The notes under the pieces: generated by a model | What the model saw: only the letters and a program-made list of their open reading frames with translations | The model's database searches: none | What the model was told of the DNA's origin: nothing | Translations under genes and position numbers: made by a program | In this document: positions 1 to 7,223 of the stretch, piece after piece | Numbering within the stretch: the stretch's first letter is position 1 | How the letters are laid out: the number at the start of each line of letters is the position of its first letter | DNA from: an uncultured Peptoniphilus sp. | GTDB taxonomy: Bacteria > Bacillota > Clostridia > Tissierellales > Peptoniphilaceae | Assembly: GCA_946999425.1 (NCBI GenBank) | Contig: CAMQDG010000005.1 | Span: 1-37,167, forward strand | Direction: 5' to 3' | DNA: 37,167 nucleotides

Positions 1-382
1 CCTCTTTTCCCACAAAAAATTTCGGTTGAGGAAAACCCATCATTGATCCCATGGCAATATAAAAAAGAGGAATCATAAATAAAAAAGACCAAAAAAGTCT
101 TTTTTTCATATTTTTATAATCTTCTTCAAAGGGATCTTCTTTTGTAATTTCTCCCTCTTTTTTTTCATCCTTTAGGCTTGCTTCATATCCTGCATTTTTT
201 ACGGCTTCTTCTATTTCCTTAGAGCTAATGGAGTCGTCCCTATCCACAAGCATAGAGTTATTTAAAAGATTTACTGAAACCTCATTAACGCCTTTTAAAT
301 TTTTAACTGCCTTTTCAACGCTTTGTTGACAAGCGGAACATGTCATTCCCCTTACATTAAATTTTTCTTTAATAGTCAACAC
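1..382 (-). CDS. copA: Copper-type P1B ATPase, N-terminal part (runs off left edge)
   Basis: Only the first ~127 residues are present. They begin with a heavy-metal-associated domain carrying the metal-binding motif GMTCSAC near residues 12-18, followed by a charged linker and the first hydrophobic membrane segment (residues around 100-120, with FLFMIPLFYIAMG). This is the standard N-terminus of CopA/CadA-like P1B ATPases, which export or import soft metals at the cytoplasmic membrane using ATP. The metal-specificity residues in the later membrane helices lie outside the window, so copper is the usual but unproven substrate. The start is ambiguous: in-frame TTG (385), GTG (382) and TTG (379) all overlap the end of the upstream pseudouridine synthase gene, so the two are probably co-transcribed and translationally coupled. 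No strong Shine-Dalgarno is visible. Confidence 0.85.
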   Translation of the reverse strand, partial: MLTIKEKFNVRGMTCSACQQSVEKAVKNLKGVNEVSVNLLNNSMLVDRDDSISSKEIEEAVKNAGYEASLKDEKKEGEITKEDPFEEDYKNMKKRLFWSFLFMIPLFYIAMGSMMGFPQPKFFVGKE

Positions 383-1313
383 CAACTTTCTGTAAAACTT
401 TTTCATATATGTCTTCAAGAGGACAAATAAATTCTCTTTCGTTTAAATAATCAAGGCTTTTTAAGTTGTGAAAAACTAATTTATAGTTGTGTAAAAATTG
501 GCTTCTTAAATTTAAATCTGCAAATCCATATTTTGGATCTCCCACTATTTTATAGCCAAGATGATTTAAACTTGCTCGAATTTGATGAGTCCTTCCTGTA
601 ATTAGTTTAACTTCCAAAAGACTATATCCATTGGCATAAGAAAGAGTCTTAAAATGAGTTTCAATTAATTTTCCATTTTCCTTTTCCTCATTAAAAATTG
701 AAACTAAATTTTTTTTCTCATCCTTTACCATATAGGACCTATTCTCAAAAAAGTCTGGAGTTTTGCCCTTTACAAGGGTTAAATAAAATTTGTCCACATG
801 TCTATTTTTTATGGCAAAATTTATCTCCCTTAAAGCCTCAGCATTTTTAGCTCCGATTAAAATTCCCGATGTGTTTCTGTCAAGTCTGTTGCAAATTGCA
901 GGTCTGAAAGATTTTTCCAGACGAGGATTATATTCTTCCTTAAAAATTAAGTAATCCACAAACATATCAAGAGCATTTTTTTGAAAGACCTTTTGGTCAT
1001 TATGACTTAAAAGTCCCTTATTTTTATTAATAAGAGCAATATTTTCATCTTCATAAATAATTTTAGGCTTGGAAGAAAAAGTCCTCTTTTCTTCTTTTCT
1101 AAACTTTTCTATAGTTTGATCTGAAAAATAAATTTGAATTTTATCTCCTTCCTTAAGAAAAACTTCTGGACTTACTTTTTTGCCATTTAAGGTAATATTT
1201 TTCTTTCTCAAAGATTTATATATTAAAGTTTTAGAAGCTTCTGGCATAAATTTGTTTAAGAATCTGTCAATTCTCTGATTTGAATCGTTTTTATAAATAA
1301 TAATTTCTTTCAT
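369..1313 (-). CDS. RluA/RluD-family 23S rRNA-type pseudouridine synthase
   Basis: 314 residues. It converts uridine to pseudouridine in structured RNA, in this family usually 23S rRNA. An S4 RNA-binding domain occupies about residues 12-63 (RIDRFLNKFMPEA...LNGKKV). The catalytic domain holds the motif NRLDRNTSG, with the catalytic aspartate at 145, and the downstream RTHQIRASL and GDPKYG motifs. Length and domain order fit RluC/RluD-like enzymes; the exact target uridine cannot be assigned from sequence. The ATG at 1313 has no convincing Shine-Dalgarno and lies close to a divergent promoter region. The 3' end overlaps the start of the copA-like gene. Confidence 0.9.
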   Translation of the reverse strand: MKEIIIYKNDSNQRIDRFLNKFMPEASKTLIYKSLRKKNITLNGKKVSPEVFLKEGDKIQIYFSDQTIEKFRKEEKRTFSSKPKIIYEDENIALINKNKGLLSHNDQKVFQKNALDMFVDYLIFKEEYNPRLEKSFRPAICNRLDRNTSGILIGAKNAEALREINFAIKNRHVDKFYLTLVKGKTPDFFENRSYMVKDEKKNLVSIFNEEKENGKLIETHFKTLSYANGYSLLEVKLITGRTHQIRASLNHLGYKIVGDPKYGFADLNLRSQFLHNYKLVFHNLKSLDYLNEREFICPLEDIYEKVLQKVGVDY

Positions 1314-1336
1314 CAGTTTAATTAATACCCATTTTC

Positions 1337-1345
1337 TGTTATACT
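1337..1345 (+). promoter_or_regulatory. Extended -10 promoter for the MltG-like gene
   Basis: TG-T-TATACT is an extended -10 element (TGnTATAAT type) about 24 bases before the TTG start. No good -35 is seen, as usual for extended -10 promoters. The same stretch must also hold the promoter of the divergent pseudouridine synthase gene. Confidence 0.45.
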
Positions 1346-1368
1346 TATAGAGTAATTGAGGTGATAAA

Positions 1369-2037
1369 TTGGATTTTTTTATAAAATTAAAAGAATTGTT
1401 TTTTAAATTACTGGGTTTTTTACTGGTAGCTCTTGTAATTTTATTTCTTCTTTTTATTGCAAAGTGGAGAAACGACCATATGAATCGTGTTGCCCTTGTT
1501 AATAATAATGTGGAACTTACCCTATTAGAAGAAGCAAAAATTTTAAAAGAAAAATTTCACTCTCTTGTAAATAAGGAGGAAGAACCTAAAGAAATTCCCT
1601 TTATAGAAAATGAGGATGAATTAAATTATGTAACTGTAAATATTCCTGAATCCTGTAATCTTGACACCTTAGGAAAGATACTAAAGGATATGGGGCTTAT
1701 AAAAGATATTCCGACTTTTAAGAAAATGTGCTATGACATGGCAATAGAAAATAAGTTTCAACCTGGAGCTTATAGAATGAAAAAAGATTTAAAGGCCAGA
1801 GATATTTTGGTTCTTTTATCTAACTCCACTTCTAAAAAATATGAAATAAAAGTTACCCAGGCCATGGGAGCTGCAGATGTTGCAGAAGAGCTTTTAAAAT
1901 CTGGAGTTATTAAAGATAAAAATGCCTTTTTAAATGAATGTGAAAAAATGGGAGTCTTAGATAAATTTAAAGAAGGGGATTTTGTATTTACAAGTCCTAT
2001 TAGAGTTTCAAAAATAATTGAAATTTTCACAAAATAA
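1369..2037 (+). CDS. MltG/YceG-like membrane protein without the lytic domain
   Basis: 222 residues. One N-terminal membrane helix (about residues 10-32) is followed by an extracytoplasmic part. Residues 88-150 resemble the LysM-like substrate-binding region of MltG (IPESCNLDTLGKILKDMGLI... and FQPGAYRMKKDL), and residues 157-215 look like a second degenerate copy (VTQAMGAADVAEELLKSGVI). MltG is an endolytic murein transglycosylase of about 330-380 residues; here the catalytic domain is missing altogether. The protein therefore probably binds glycan or septal partners without cleaving, or is a shortened paralogue. The start is TTG, chosen because GAGGTGA lies 5-6 bases upstream and no ATG fits. 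A strong terminator follows at once. Confidence 0.7.
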   Translation: MDFFIKLKELFFKLLGFLLVALVILFLLFIAKWRNDHMNRVALVNNNVELTLLEEAKILKEKFHSLVNKEEEPKEIPFIENEDELNYVTVNIPESCNLDTLGKILKDMGLIKDIPTFKKMCYDMAIENKFQPGAYRMKKDLKARDILVLLSNSTSKKYEIKVTQAMGAADVAEELLKSGVIKDKNAFLNECEKMGVLDKFKEGDFVFTSPIRVSKIIEIFTK

Positions 2038-2055
2038 AATTTATACTTAAAAATA

Positions 2056-2105
2056 AAACCGATGGAAGTTTAGATTTAAAAATCAATTTTCCATCGGTTT
2101 TTTAT
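2056..2105. terminator. Bidirectional rho-independent terminator
   Basis: Perfect 12-base arms AAACCGATGGAA (2056-2067) and TTCCATCGGTTT (2089-2100) with a T-run on one side and an A-run on the other. It serves the convergent MltG-like (+) and EamA transporter (-) genes. Confidence 0.9.
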
Positions 2106-2114
2106 ATAAATTTT

Positions 2115-3056
2115 TTATTTTTTTTGTCCAAGACCTAAAAAACTTAATTTTGTTTCTGAGATTATTATTGCAAGAAATATCATTACAAAGCCTATTATTG
2201 TATGTTTTGTTAAGGCTTCTATTCCCATAAGTACAGGAATTAATATTCCAAATACTGATTCCAGAGCAAGTATTATGGCTGAAGAAGATGCACTTGCATA
2301 TTTTTGACCTATGTTTTGAAGTAAAAGAGCGACTGTTGTACACATTACTGCCAAATAGGAAACTTCCAAGATGGCTTCTTTTGTTATGATTAGGCCTGAG
2401 TTGTCTTCAAAGATTAAGGTTACAAGGCAAGATAAAACTGCTGCCATAAAAAATTGTAAAATTGTCATTAAAATCGGGTCTTTTCCCTTTGAAAATTTTG
2501 CAACTGCAACTATATGGGAGGCAAATAAAAATCCACTTAAAAGAGCAAATACATCGCCTAAGATTGCTTCTTTTCCTCTTTCTAAAACTGATCCTCCATT
2601 TCCTCCCGCCATGGATACGAAATATATTCCTATTATACAAAAAGCTGCCGCTATTAAATTAAATTTATCTGGTCTTTTTTTTATGGCAAACCAGGAAATA
2701 AATGGAACTATTACACAATAAGATGCTGATAAAAATGCACTTCTTCCAGGATCAGTGTAGCCAACTCCTATGGTTTGAACTGAGTATGCTAAAAATAAAA
2801 AAACTCCTATTATAAGTCCGCTTTTAAGGTCGTCTTTTGTCATTTTTTTTATTTTTTTCCAAAATATAATCCCAAGTATTATTACTGAAATTGTAAATCT
2901 TATGGCAAGTATCATGTTAGGCTTAAAGGTTGCTGATGCAACTTTTACAAATGTAAGGGAGCTTCCCCAAAGTATTGCTACTATAAGTAAAAATAGTTTT
3001 CCTAAATTGCCTTTTTCCCTTTTTTCTTCCATTTCTTTCCTTTTGTTTTTTTCCAT
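2115..3056 (-). CDS. DMT-superfamily EamA-type transporter
   Basis: 313 residues with ten predicted hydrophobic helices arranged as two EamA repeats (about residues 18-155 and 168-305). The first helix has the typical WGSSLTFVK signature. Members of the drug/metabolite transporter superfamily carry amino acids, metabolites or drugs across the cytoplasmic membrane; the substrate cannot be told from sequence. The start is firm: AAGGAGG sits 5 bases before the ATG at 3056. The lysine/glutamate-rich first 17 residues are a cytoplasmic extension. It is a single gene, bounded by terminators at 2056 and 3175. Confidence 0.85.
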   Translation of the reverse strand: MEKNKRKEMEEKREKGNLGKLFLLIVAILWGSSLTFVKVASATFKPNMILAIRFTISVIILGIIFWKKIKKMTKDDLKSGLIIGVFLFLAYSVQTIGVGYTDPGRSAFLSASYCVIVPFISWFAIKKRPDKFNLIAAAFCIIGIYFVSMAGGNGGSVLERGKEAILGDVFALLSGFLFASHIVAVAKFSKGKDPILMTILQFFMAAVLSCLVTLIFEDNSGLIITKEAILEVSYLAVMCTTVALLLQNIGQKYASASSSAIILALESVFGILIPVLMGIEALTKHTIIGFVMIFLAIIISETKLSFLGLGQKK

Positions 3057-3174
3057 TTTTCCTCCTTGGTCTTATCTTTTATAAAATAAGATTTTTTTCT
3101 CGCTTTTTAGTGTATACCTAATCTACTGCTTTTTTAAAGATAATTTTTATTTTTTTTTGATTTTTATTTTACAA

Positions 3175-3203
3175 AATAAAAAAAACGGGCAAAATACCCG
3201 CTT
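3175..3203 (-). terminator. Terminator of the redox operon
   Basis: Read on the minus strand, GCGGG and CCCG arms around a short loop are followed by eight T. It lies about 35 bases after the stop of the TlpA-like gene. Confidence 0.75.
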
Positions 3204-3235
3204 TCTTTATTTATTTAATTTAAGAAGACTCTATT

Positions 3236-4123
3236 TTATTTTTTGTCATTAGCTATTATTTGGTCTATTCTCTTTTGAACTTCTTCTAAGACTTCTTTCC
3301 TGTCAACCCCTGCAACTATTGGATCTCCTACTATGTTTCCATTTCTGTCTACTAAAATTGAAGTTGGAAATGCCATAATTTTTAGGGCAAATTTTCCAGC
3401 CGGGCTTTCTGAATCTAAAATAAGGTTAGGATAAGTTGCTCCTTGTTCTTTTACTATATTTTTTGCTTCTTTTACTGAATCTTCGTTGTTATCCATACAT
3501 TCAGTGTTTATTCCTATTACTTGTCCTCCCTTTTCTTTTATTGCGTCATTTAATTTTTGAAGATCAGGAAGTTCTCCTACACAGGGGGCACAACCGTTAA
3601 ACCAAAAGTTTACTAAAGTTACTGCATGGTCTTTAAAGGTGTCACTTGTTATCTCATTTCCTTCTAAGTCTTTTGCTTTAAATTCAGGAAATTTATTTTC
3701 CATATTTTCTTTTGTTTTTTCTTGGACATTTTTTGCCATTTTTTCTTTTAAGGGTGCCATTTCTTTTTCAATTGCTTTTATTGCTTCTACGTCTTCTTCA
3801 AGGCTTTTTACTTCTTCTTCTTTTAAGTCCCCTTTAATTTTTTCTACTAAAGATGCCAAAAAGTCCTCGTAAGCCATTTCTTTACTTGCTTCGGCGTCAG
3901 CTTTGTCTGCCTTACTAAAGGCTTTTTCCCATAGACCTTTATGTTTTTCAAAGATTTCATTTTCTTTTTTTGTAAGTTCGCTAAGTTTCCCTTCCACATC
4001 TTCATTTTGTTCAACTTTTTGTGTTTCTTTTTGATTTGCATTTCCTTCTTTTTTTGAACAAGCACTTAAAGAAAATACCATTGTTGCCGCAAGGGCAAAT
4101 ACTCCTAATTTTTTTAATTTCAT
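3236..4123 (-). CDS. TlpA/ResA-like thioredoxin-fold lipoprotein
   Basis: 295 residues. A lipoprotein signal ends in the lipobox LSAC with the lipidated cysteine at 22, so the protein should sit on the outer face of the membrane. Residues 30-140 are a highly charged helical spacer. Residues ~145-290 form a thioredoxin fold with the redox motif CAPC (C178, C181; context NFWFNGCAPCVGELP) and the cis-proline segment AFPTSILVDRNG. Such proteins reduce extracytoplasmic disulfides or peroxidised thiols. The ATG is preceded by TTGGAGG and overlaps the stop of the 4Fe-4S membrane gene by four bases (ATGA), so the two are translationally coupled. No ccdA is nearby; the neighbouring Fe-S protein is the likely source of electrons (inference). 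Confidence 0.88.
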   Translation of the reverse strand: MKLKKLGVFALAATMVFSLSACSKKEGNANQKETQKVEQNEDVEGKLSELTKKENEIFEKHKGLWEKAFSKADKADAEASKEMAYEDFLASLVEKIKGDLKEEEVKSLEEDVEAIKAIEKEMAPLKEKMAKNVQEKTKENMENKFPEFKAKDLEGNEITSDTFKDHAVTLVNFWFNGCAPCVGELPDLQKLNDAIKEKGGQVIGINTECMDNNEDSVKEAKNIVKEQGATYPNLILDSESPAGKFALKIMAFPTSILVDRNGNIVGDPIVAGVDRKEVLEEVQKRIDQIIANDKK

Positions 4124-5013
4124 TTTGTTTCCTCCAATATTTTTTTATTTTCTATTTCTTTATCAAAGCCATAATTATATTTTAAGGCTTTAGTCGGGCA
4201 GGCACTTATACACATTCCGCACCTTATACATTCATTGTGATTTTGGTCTTTTCTCACATTTACATCCATCTTGCAGGCTTTTACACATCTGTTACAACTT
4301 ATACACTTATTTTGATCTAAATTTATTTTAAATAGAGATATGTGATTAAAAAGTGCATAAAAGGCTCCTAAGGGACATATCCATTTGCAAAAAGGTCTGA
4401 AAAATATAATACTCAATACAATTGTTATTATTAAAATTGTAAATTTTAGAGTGAATAAATTTCCCAAGGCACTTCTTATACTTTTGTCTACAAGAGATAA
4501 GGGAATTGCTCCTTCTAATACCCCTGCTGGGCAAATATATTTACAAAAATATGGATTACCCATACCTAATTTATTTGTTAAAACCACAGGAAGTATTATA
4601 ACTGCAACTAATAAAATTAAATATTTTAAGTAAGTTAAAATTTTAAATTTTTTAGTTGAGAATTTTTTTGTGGGTATTTTGTGTAATATTTCTTGAAACC
4701 ATCCGAAGGGACATAAAAATCCGCATATAAATCTTCCAAGTAAAACTCCCATAAGGATTATAAATCCGCTTATATAATAGGTAAACTTAAATTTTGATGA
4801 GCCTACTACAGCTTGAAAGGCTCCTATGGGACAAGCTCCCGCTGCTCCTGGACAAGAATAACAATTTAGTCCGGGAACACAAAAATTTTTGCCCCCACCC
4901 CTATAAATTTGTCCTTTTAAAAAATTTGGCAAATGGATATTTGTAAGTAAGCTTGCAAATATTTGAATTAAGTAGCGGAATTTTGCTAAAATTTTTGAAT
5001 TTATCTTATCCAA
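4120..5013 (-). CDS. Polytopic membrane 4Fe-4S protein (NapH-like)
   Basis: 297 residues from the TTG start. Four Cys-Pro motifs lie in the membrane part (CYSCPGAAGACPIG, CGFLCPFG, CKYICPAG, CKWICPLG), followed by two classical [4Fe-4S] ferredoxin motifs near the C-terminus (CISCNRCVKACK and CIRCGMCISACP). About five hydrophobic helices separate them. This is the architecture of NapH/CcoG-related electron-transfer proteins that move electrons across or along the membrane. The start is placed at TTG 5013: GGAG lies 10 bases upstream, and homology to the family begins just after it. An in-frame ATG at 5085 would overlap most of the preceding small gene. The TTG overlaps the stop of that gene. 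Expected role: electrons from a cytoplasmic donor to the TlpA-like lipoprotein. Confidence 0.85.
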   Translation of the reverse strand: MDKINSKILAKFRYLIQIFASLLTNIHLPNFLKGQIYRGGGKNFCVPGLNCYSCPGAAGACPIGAFQAVVGSSKFKFTYYISGFIILMGVLLGRFICGFLCPFGWFQEILHKIPTKKFSTKKFKILTYLKYLILLVAVIILPVVLTNKLGMGNPYFCKYICPAGVLEGAIPLSLVDKSIRSALGNLFTLKFTILIITIVLSIIFFRPFCKWICPLGAFYALFNHISLFKINLDQNKCISCNRCVKACKMDVNVRKDQNHNECIRCGMCISACPTKALKYNYGFDKEIENKKILEETK

Positions 5014-5194
5014 TTCCAACACACTCCAGACAAAGTTTAATTGCTTTTGCAAGAACTGTTGCCATTTCTCCTCTTTTTGCCCCATAGCCTATAAAGACAA
5101 GGGCAAGAACAAGAAGAGAAATTTGTAAAATTTTGTTTTTCTTAAATTTTATTTCTACCACCCTCTCACATTTTATATTCTTATGATACACCAT
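5006..5194 (-). CDS. CD1871A-type small CXXC membrane peptide
   Basis: The open frame gives 62 residues, but the family is about 45-50 residues long, so translation probably starts near residue 12-16. There AGAGGG(TGG) acts as Shine-Dalgarno and the start would be a non-ATG codon (GTG, or ATA/ATT). The ATG at 5194 has no ribosome site. The core is a positively charged N-terminus, one membrane helix (ILQISLLVLALVFIGYG), then RGE and the conserved tail KAIKLCLECVGIG with a CxxC pair. This matches what I know as the CD1871A family CXXC motif-containing protein, which sits next to 4Fe-4S/TlpA genes in clostridia. No biochemical role is established. The CxxC could be a redox shuttle or a metal-site partner of the Fe-S protein. 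Confidence 0.75.
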   Translation of the reverse strand: MVYHKNIKCERVVEIKFKKNKILQISLLVLALVFIGYGAKRGEMATVLAKAIKLCLECVGIG

Positions 5195-5210
5195 TTAATA
5201 TAAATTTATT

Positions 5211-5230
5211 GTTAAGAAATAAAACTTAAC
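5211..5230. promoter_or_regulatory. Inverted repeat in the divergent control region
   Basis: GTTAAG and CTTAAC form a perfect six-base dyad with an eight-base spacer, between the divergent redox operon and the two-component genes. It lies 22 bases upstream of the -10 of the regulator gene and about 17 bases upstream of the redox operon's first possible start. It is a plausible binding site for the adjacent response regulator (inference from position only). Confidence 0.4.
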
Positions 5231-5248
5231 ATAAACTTTATATTCTTT

Positions 5249-5257
5249 TGCTATAAT
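5249..5257 (+). promoter_or_regulatory. Extended -10 promoter of the two-component genes
   Basis: TG-C-TATAAT is a perfect extended -10 element, 23 bases before the start codon. TTAACA at 5226-5231 is too far (20-base spacer) to be a normal -35, which suits an activator- or extended -10-dependent promoter. Confidence 0.65.
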
Positions 5258-5279
5258 TATTTATAGAAAAGGTGATAAT

Positions 5280-5954
5280 ATGCGACTTTTAATTGTAGAA
5301 GATGAAAAAATACTTTTAGAAACAATTGAAAAAAGTTTAAAGGCTTCAGGCTATGAAGTTGATACTTGTTCAAGGGGAAATGATGCCATGGAAATGGTTG
5401 AGGTTGAAAATTATGATCTTATAGTCCTTGATTTAAATTTACCTGAAGTTGATGGAATGGAAATTCTTAAAAATTTGAGAACTTTTGACAAAGAAACCAA
5501 GGTTTTAATTTTATCTGCCAGAAGTCAAATTCAAGATAAGGTTGAAGGTCTCGATGCTGGCGCTAATGATTTTTTGCAAAAGCCCTTCCATTTAGATGAA
5601 CTTAAGGCAAGAATAAGAAGTTTAACAAGAAGAAATTTTATTCAAAATAATACGGAACTAAATTTTAAAAATATATCCTTTGACACAAAAAAAAGAATTG
5701 CCAAAGTTGATGAAAAGCCCTTAAATTTAACAAGAAAAGAAACAGGCATACTGGAATATCTCTTGTTGAATTTAGGCCGTCCTGTGAGTCAAGAGGAGCT
5801 TATAGAACACGTTTGGGATTCCAGTGTGGACCTTATGAGTAATTCCATAAGAGTGCATATCTCGGCTTTAAGAAAAAAATTAAAAAGCCAAATGGGTTAT
5901 GATCCTATAGAAAACAGAATAGGCATAGGTTATTTGTTAGGTGCAGAAAAATGA
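5280..5954 (+). CDS. OmpR/PhoB-family response regulator
   Basis: 224 residues. The receiver domain (1-118) has the acidic pair E7/D8, the phospho-acceptor D51 (IVLDLNLPEVDG), S85 at the switch position and K106 (LQKPF). A winged-helix OmpR-type DNA-binding domain spans about 126-222 (LTRKETGILEYLLLN... SNSIRVHISALRKKL). AAGGTGA precedes the ATG by 6 bases. The stop overlaps the kinase start by four bases (ATGA), so the pair is coupled. It is divergent from the CXXC/4Fe-4S/TlpA operon, which is its most likely target along with its own promoter. Confidence 0.92.
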   Translation: MRLLIVEDEKILLETIEKSLKASGYEVDTCSRGNDAMEMVEVENYDLIVLDLNLPEVDGMEILKNLRTFDKETKVLILSARSQIQDKVEGLDAGANDFLQKPFHLDELKARIRSLTRRNFIQNNTELNFKNISFDTKKRIAKVDEKPLNLTRKETGILEYLLLNLGRPVSQEELIEHVWDSSVDLMSNSIRVHISALRKKLKSQMGYDPIENRIGIGYLLGAEK

Positions 5955-7081
5955 AAAAAATATCTTTGCAACTGAGAATAGCCATAATGACTGGTCTTTT
6001 AATTGCCATAACCTGTATAACCATGAATCTTTTAATGAATAGGACTGCTTCTTTTTATATTGATTCTTTAGGTGGCTATGTCAATAATTTTGAAAGTGGA
6101 AATGAAATTTATATTAACATCCCTCAAGATAGGATGAATGATTTTTTAGATAAATTTTCCGATGAGGTTACGGATACAAAGGTGAATTTTAACAAGAGGG
6201 CTTGGATTATAACTTTAAGTGTAACTTTTTTAGGTAGTATTGTTGCTTATTTTGTTAGTGGACAATCTTTAAAACCTCTTAAGGATTTTTCAGAACAGAT
6301 TGAGCAAATTCAAATGAAAAATATTACTGAGCACAGGGTTAATGAAGATGTTGCTAAAGAATTTAGAGTTTTAAGTAAATCTTTTAATCAAATGCTTTAT
6401 AGACTTTCAGCTTCTTTTGAAAATCAAAGACAGCTTACCGGAAGGGCTGCCCATGAACTTAGGACTCCCCTTGCTGTAATTGCATCTCAACTTGATCTTT
6501 ATAAAGATCTTCCTATGACTGATGCGGAAAGGGAAGACCTTATTTTAAAAATTAAAAATGAAACGGATAGGCTTTCAAAACTTCTTACAAGTCTTTTAGA
6601 TATGAGTGAGCTTAATTCAATTCCAAGAAATGAAAAAATTGAACTTTTGCCCCTTATTGATGAAGTCATTCAGGATCTTTCTTACCTTGCTGATGAGAAA
6701 AATATAAGTATTAGAAATAAGTGTGAAGAGATAAATATTTTAGGTAGCGATATTTTACTTTATAGGGTATTTTTTAATTTAATTGAAAATGCCATAAAGT
6801 ATAATAAGGAAAATGGTTTTATAAATATAAGTTCTATGAAAGACAATAATTTTGCTGAAATATTTATTGAAGATAGCGGTATTGGCATAGATTTTCAAGA
6901 AAGAGAAAATATTTTTAATCCTTTTTACCGTTCAGACAAATCTAAGGATAAAATTAAGGGAACTGGACTGGGTCTTGCCCTTGTTTATGAAACTTTAAAA
7001 CTGCATGGAGGAGATATTAAAGTTATTGACAGTAGTATTGGAACAAAATTTAAAATAAGCTTACCTTTAAATAAAATTTAA
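5951..7081 (+). CDS. Membrane sensor histidine kinase (HAMP type)
   Basis: 376 residues. Two membrane helices (about 9-29 and 84-104) enclose a short extracytoplasmic loop of only ~55 residues, too small for a PAS or Cache domain. A HAMP linker follows (about 105-157), then HisKA with H168 (GRAAHELRTPLAVI), and the ATPase domain with N280 (NLIENAIKYN), DSGIG (308-312) and GTGLGLAL (337-344). It autophosphorylates and passes phosphate to the adjacent regulator. The signal is unknown. The small sensor loop and membrane-proximal neighbours suggest it may read envelope redox or stress directly through the membrane (inference). Confidence 0.92.
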   Translation: MKKISLQLRIAIMTGLLIAITCITMNLLMNRTASFYIDSLGGYVNNFESGNEIYINIPQDRMNDFLDKFSDEVTDTKVNFNKRAWIITLSVTFLGSIVAYFVSGQSLKPLKDFSEQIEQIQMKNITEHRVNEDVAKEFRVLSKSFNQMLYRLSASFENQRQLTGRAAHELRTPLAVIASQLDLYKDLPMTDAEREDLILKIKNETDRLSKLLTSLLDMSELNSIPRNEKIELLPLIDEVIQDLSYLADEKNISIRNKCEEINILGSDILLYRVFFNLIENAIKYNKENGFINISSMKDNNFAEIFIEDSGIGIDFQERENIFNPFYRSDKSKDKIKGTGLGLALVYETLKLHGGDIKVIDSSIGTKFKISLPLNKI

Positions 7082-7093
7082 TATTTTATACAT

Positions 7094-7133
7094 TAAAAAA
7101 ATCCCCAGATTTTATTTTCCAGGGATTTTTTTA
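7094..7133 (+). terminator. Terminator of the two-component operon
   Basis: Arms AAAAAAATCCC (7095-7105) and GGGATTTTTTT (7122-7132) form a near-perfect stem ending in seven T. The A-run on the other side lets it also act on the convergent transporter gene. Confidence 0.85.
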
Positions 7134-7223
7134 GTATATAAAAATTTTAAGGATTATTCTTTAATTACTTTTAAATTAAATGAAATACTTTTGCATTTTC
7201 GCTTTATATTTATTTAGCGTCTT

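Noticed and set aside
141..1150. NRLD in place of the usual HRLD in the pseudouridine synthase
   Set aside because: The catalytic Asp is intact and Asn at this position is, as far as I recall, frequent in Firmicute RluA-family proteins; not a sign of inactivity.
2371..2721. Plus-strand open frame inside the EamA transporter gene
   Set aside because: Lies fully within a clear membrane protein gene, no promoter or ribosome site, no recognisable domain.
4347..5085. ATG at 5085 as start of the 4Fe-4S membrane protein
   Set aside because: It would overlap most of the CXXC peptide gene; family similarity and the GGAG site point to TTG at 5013.
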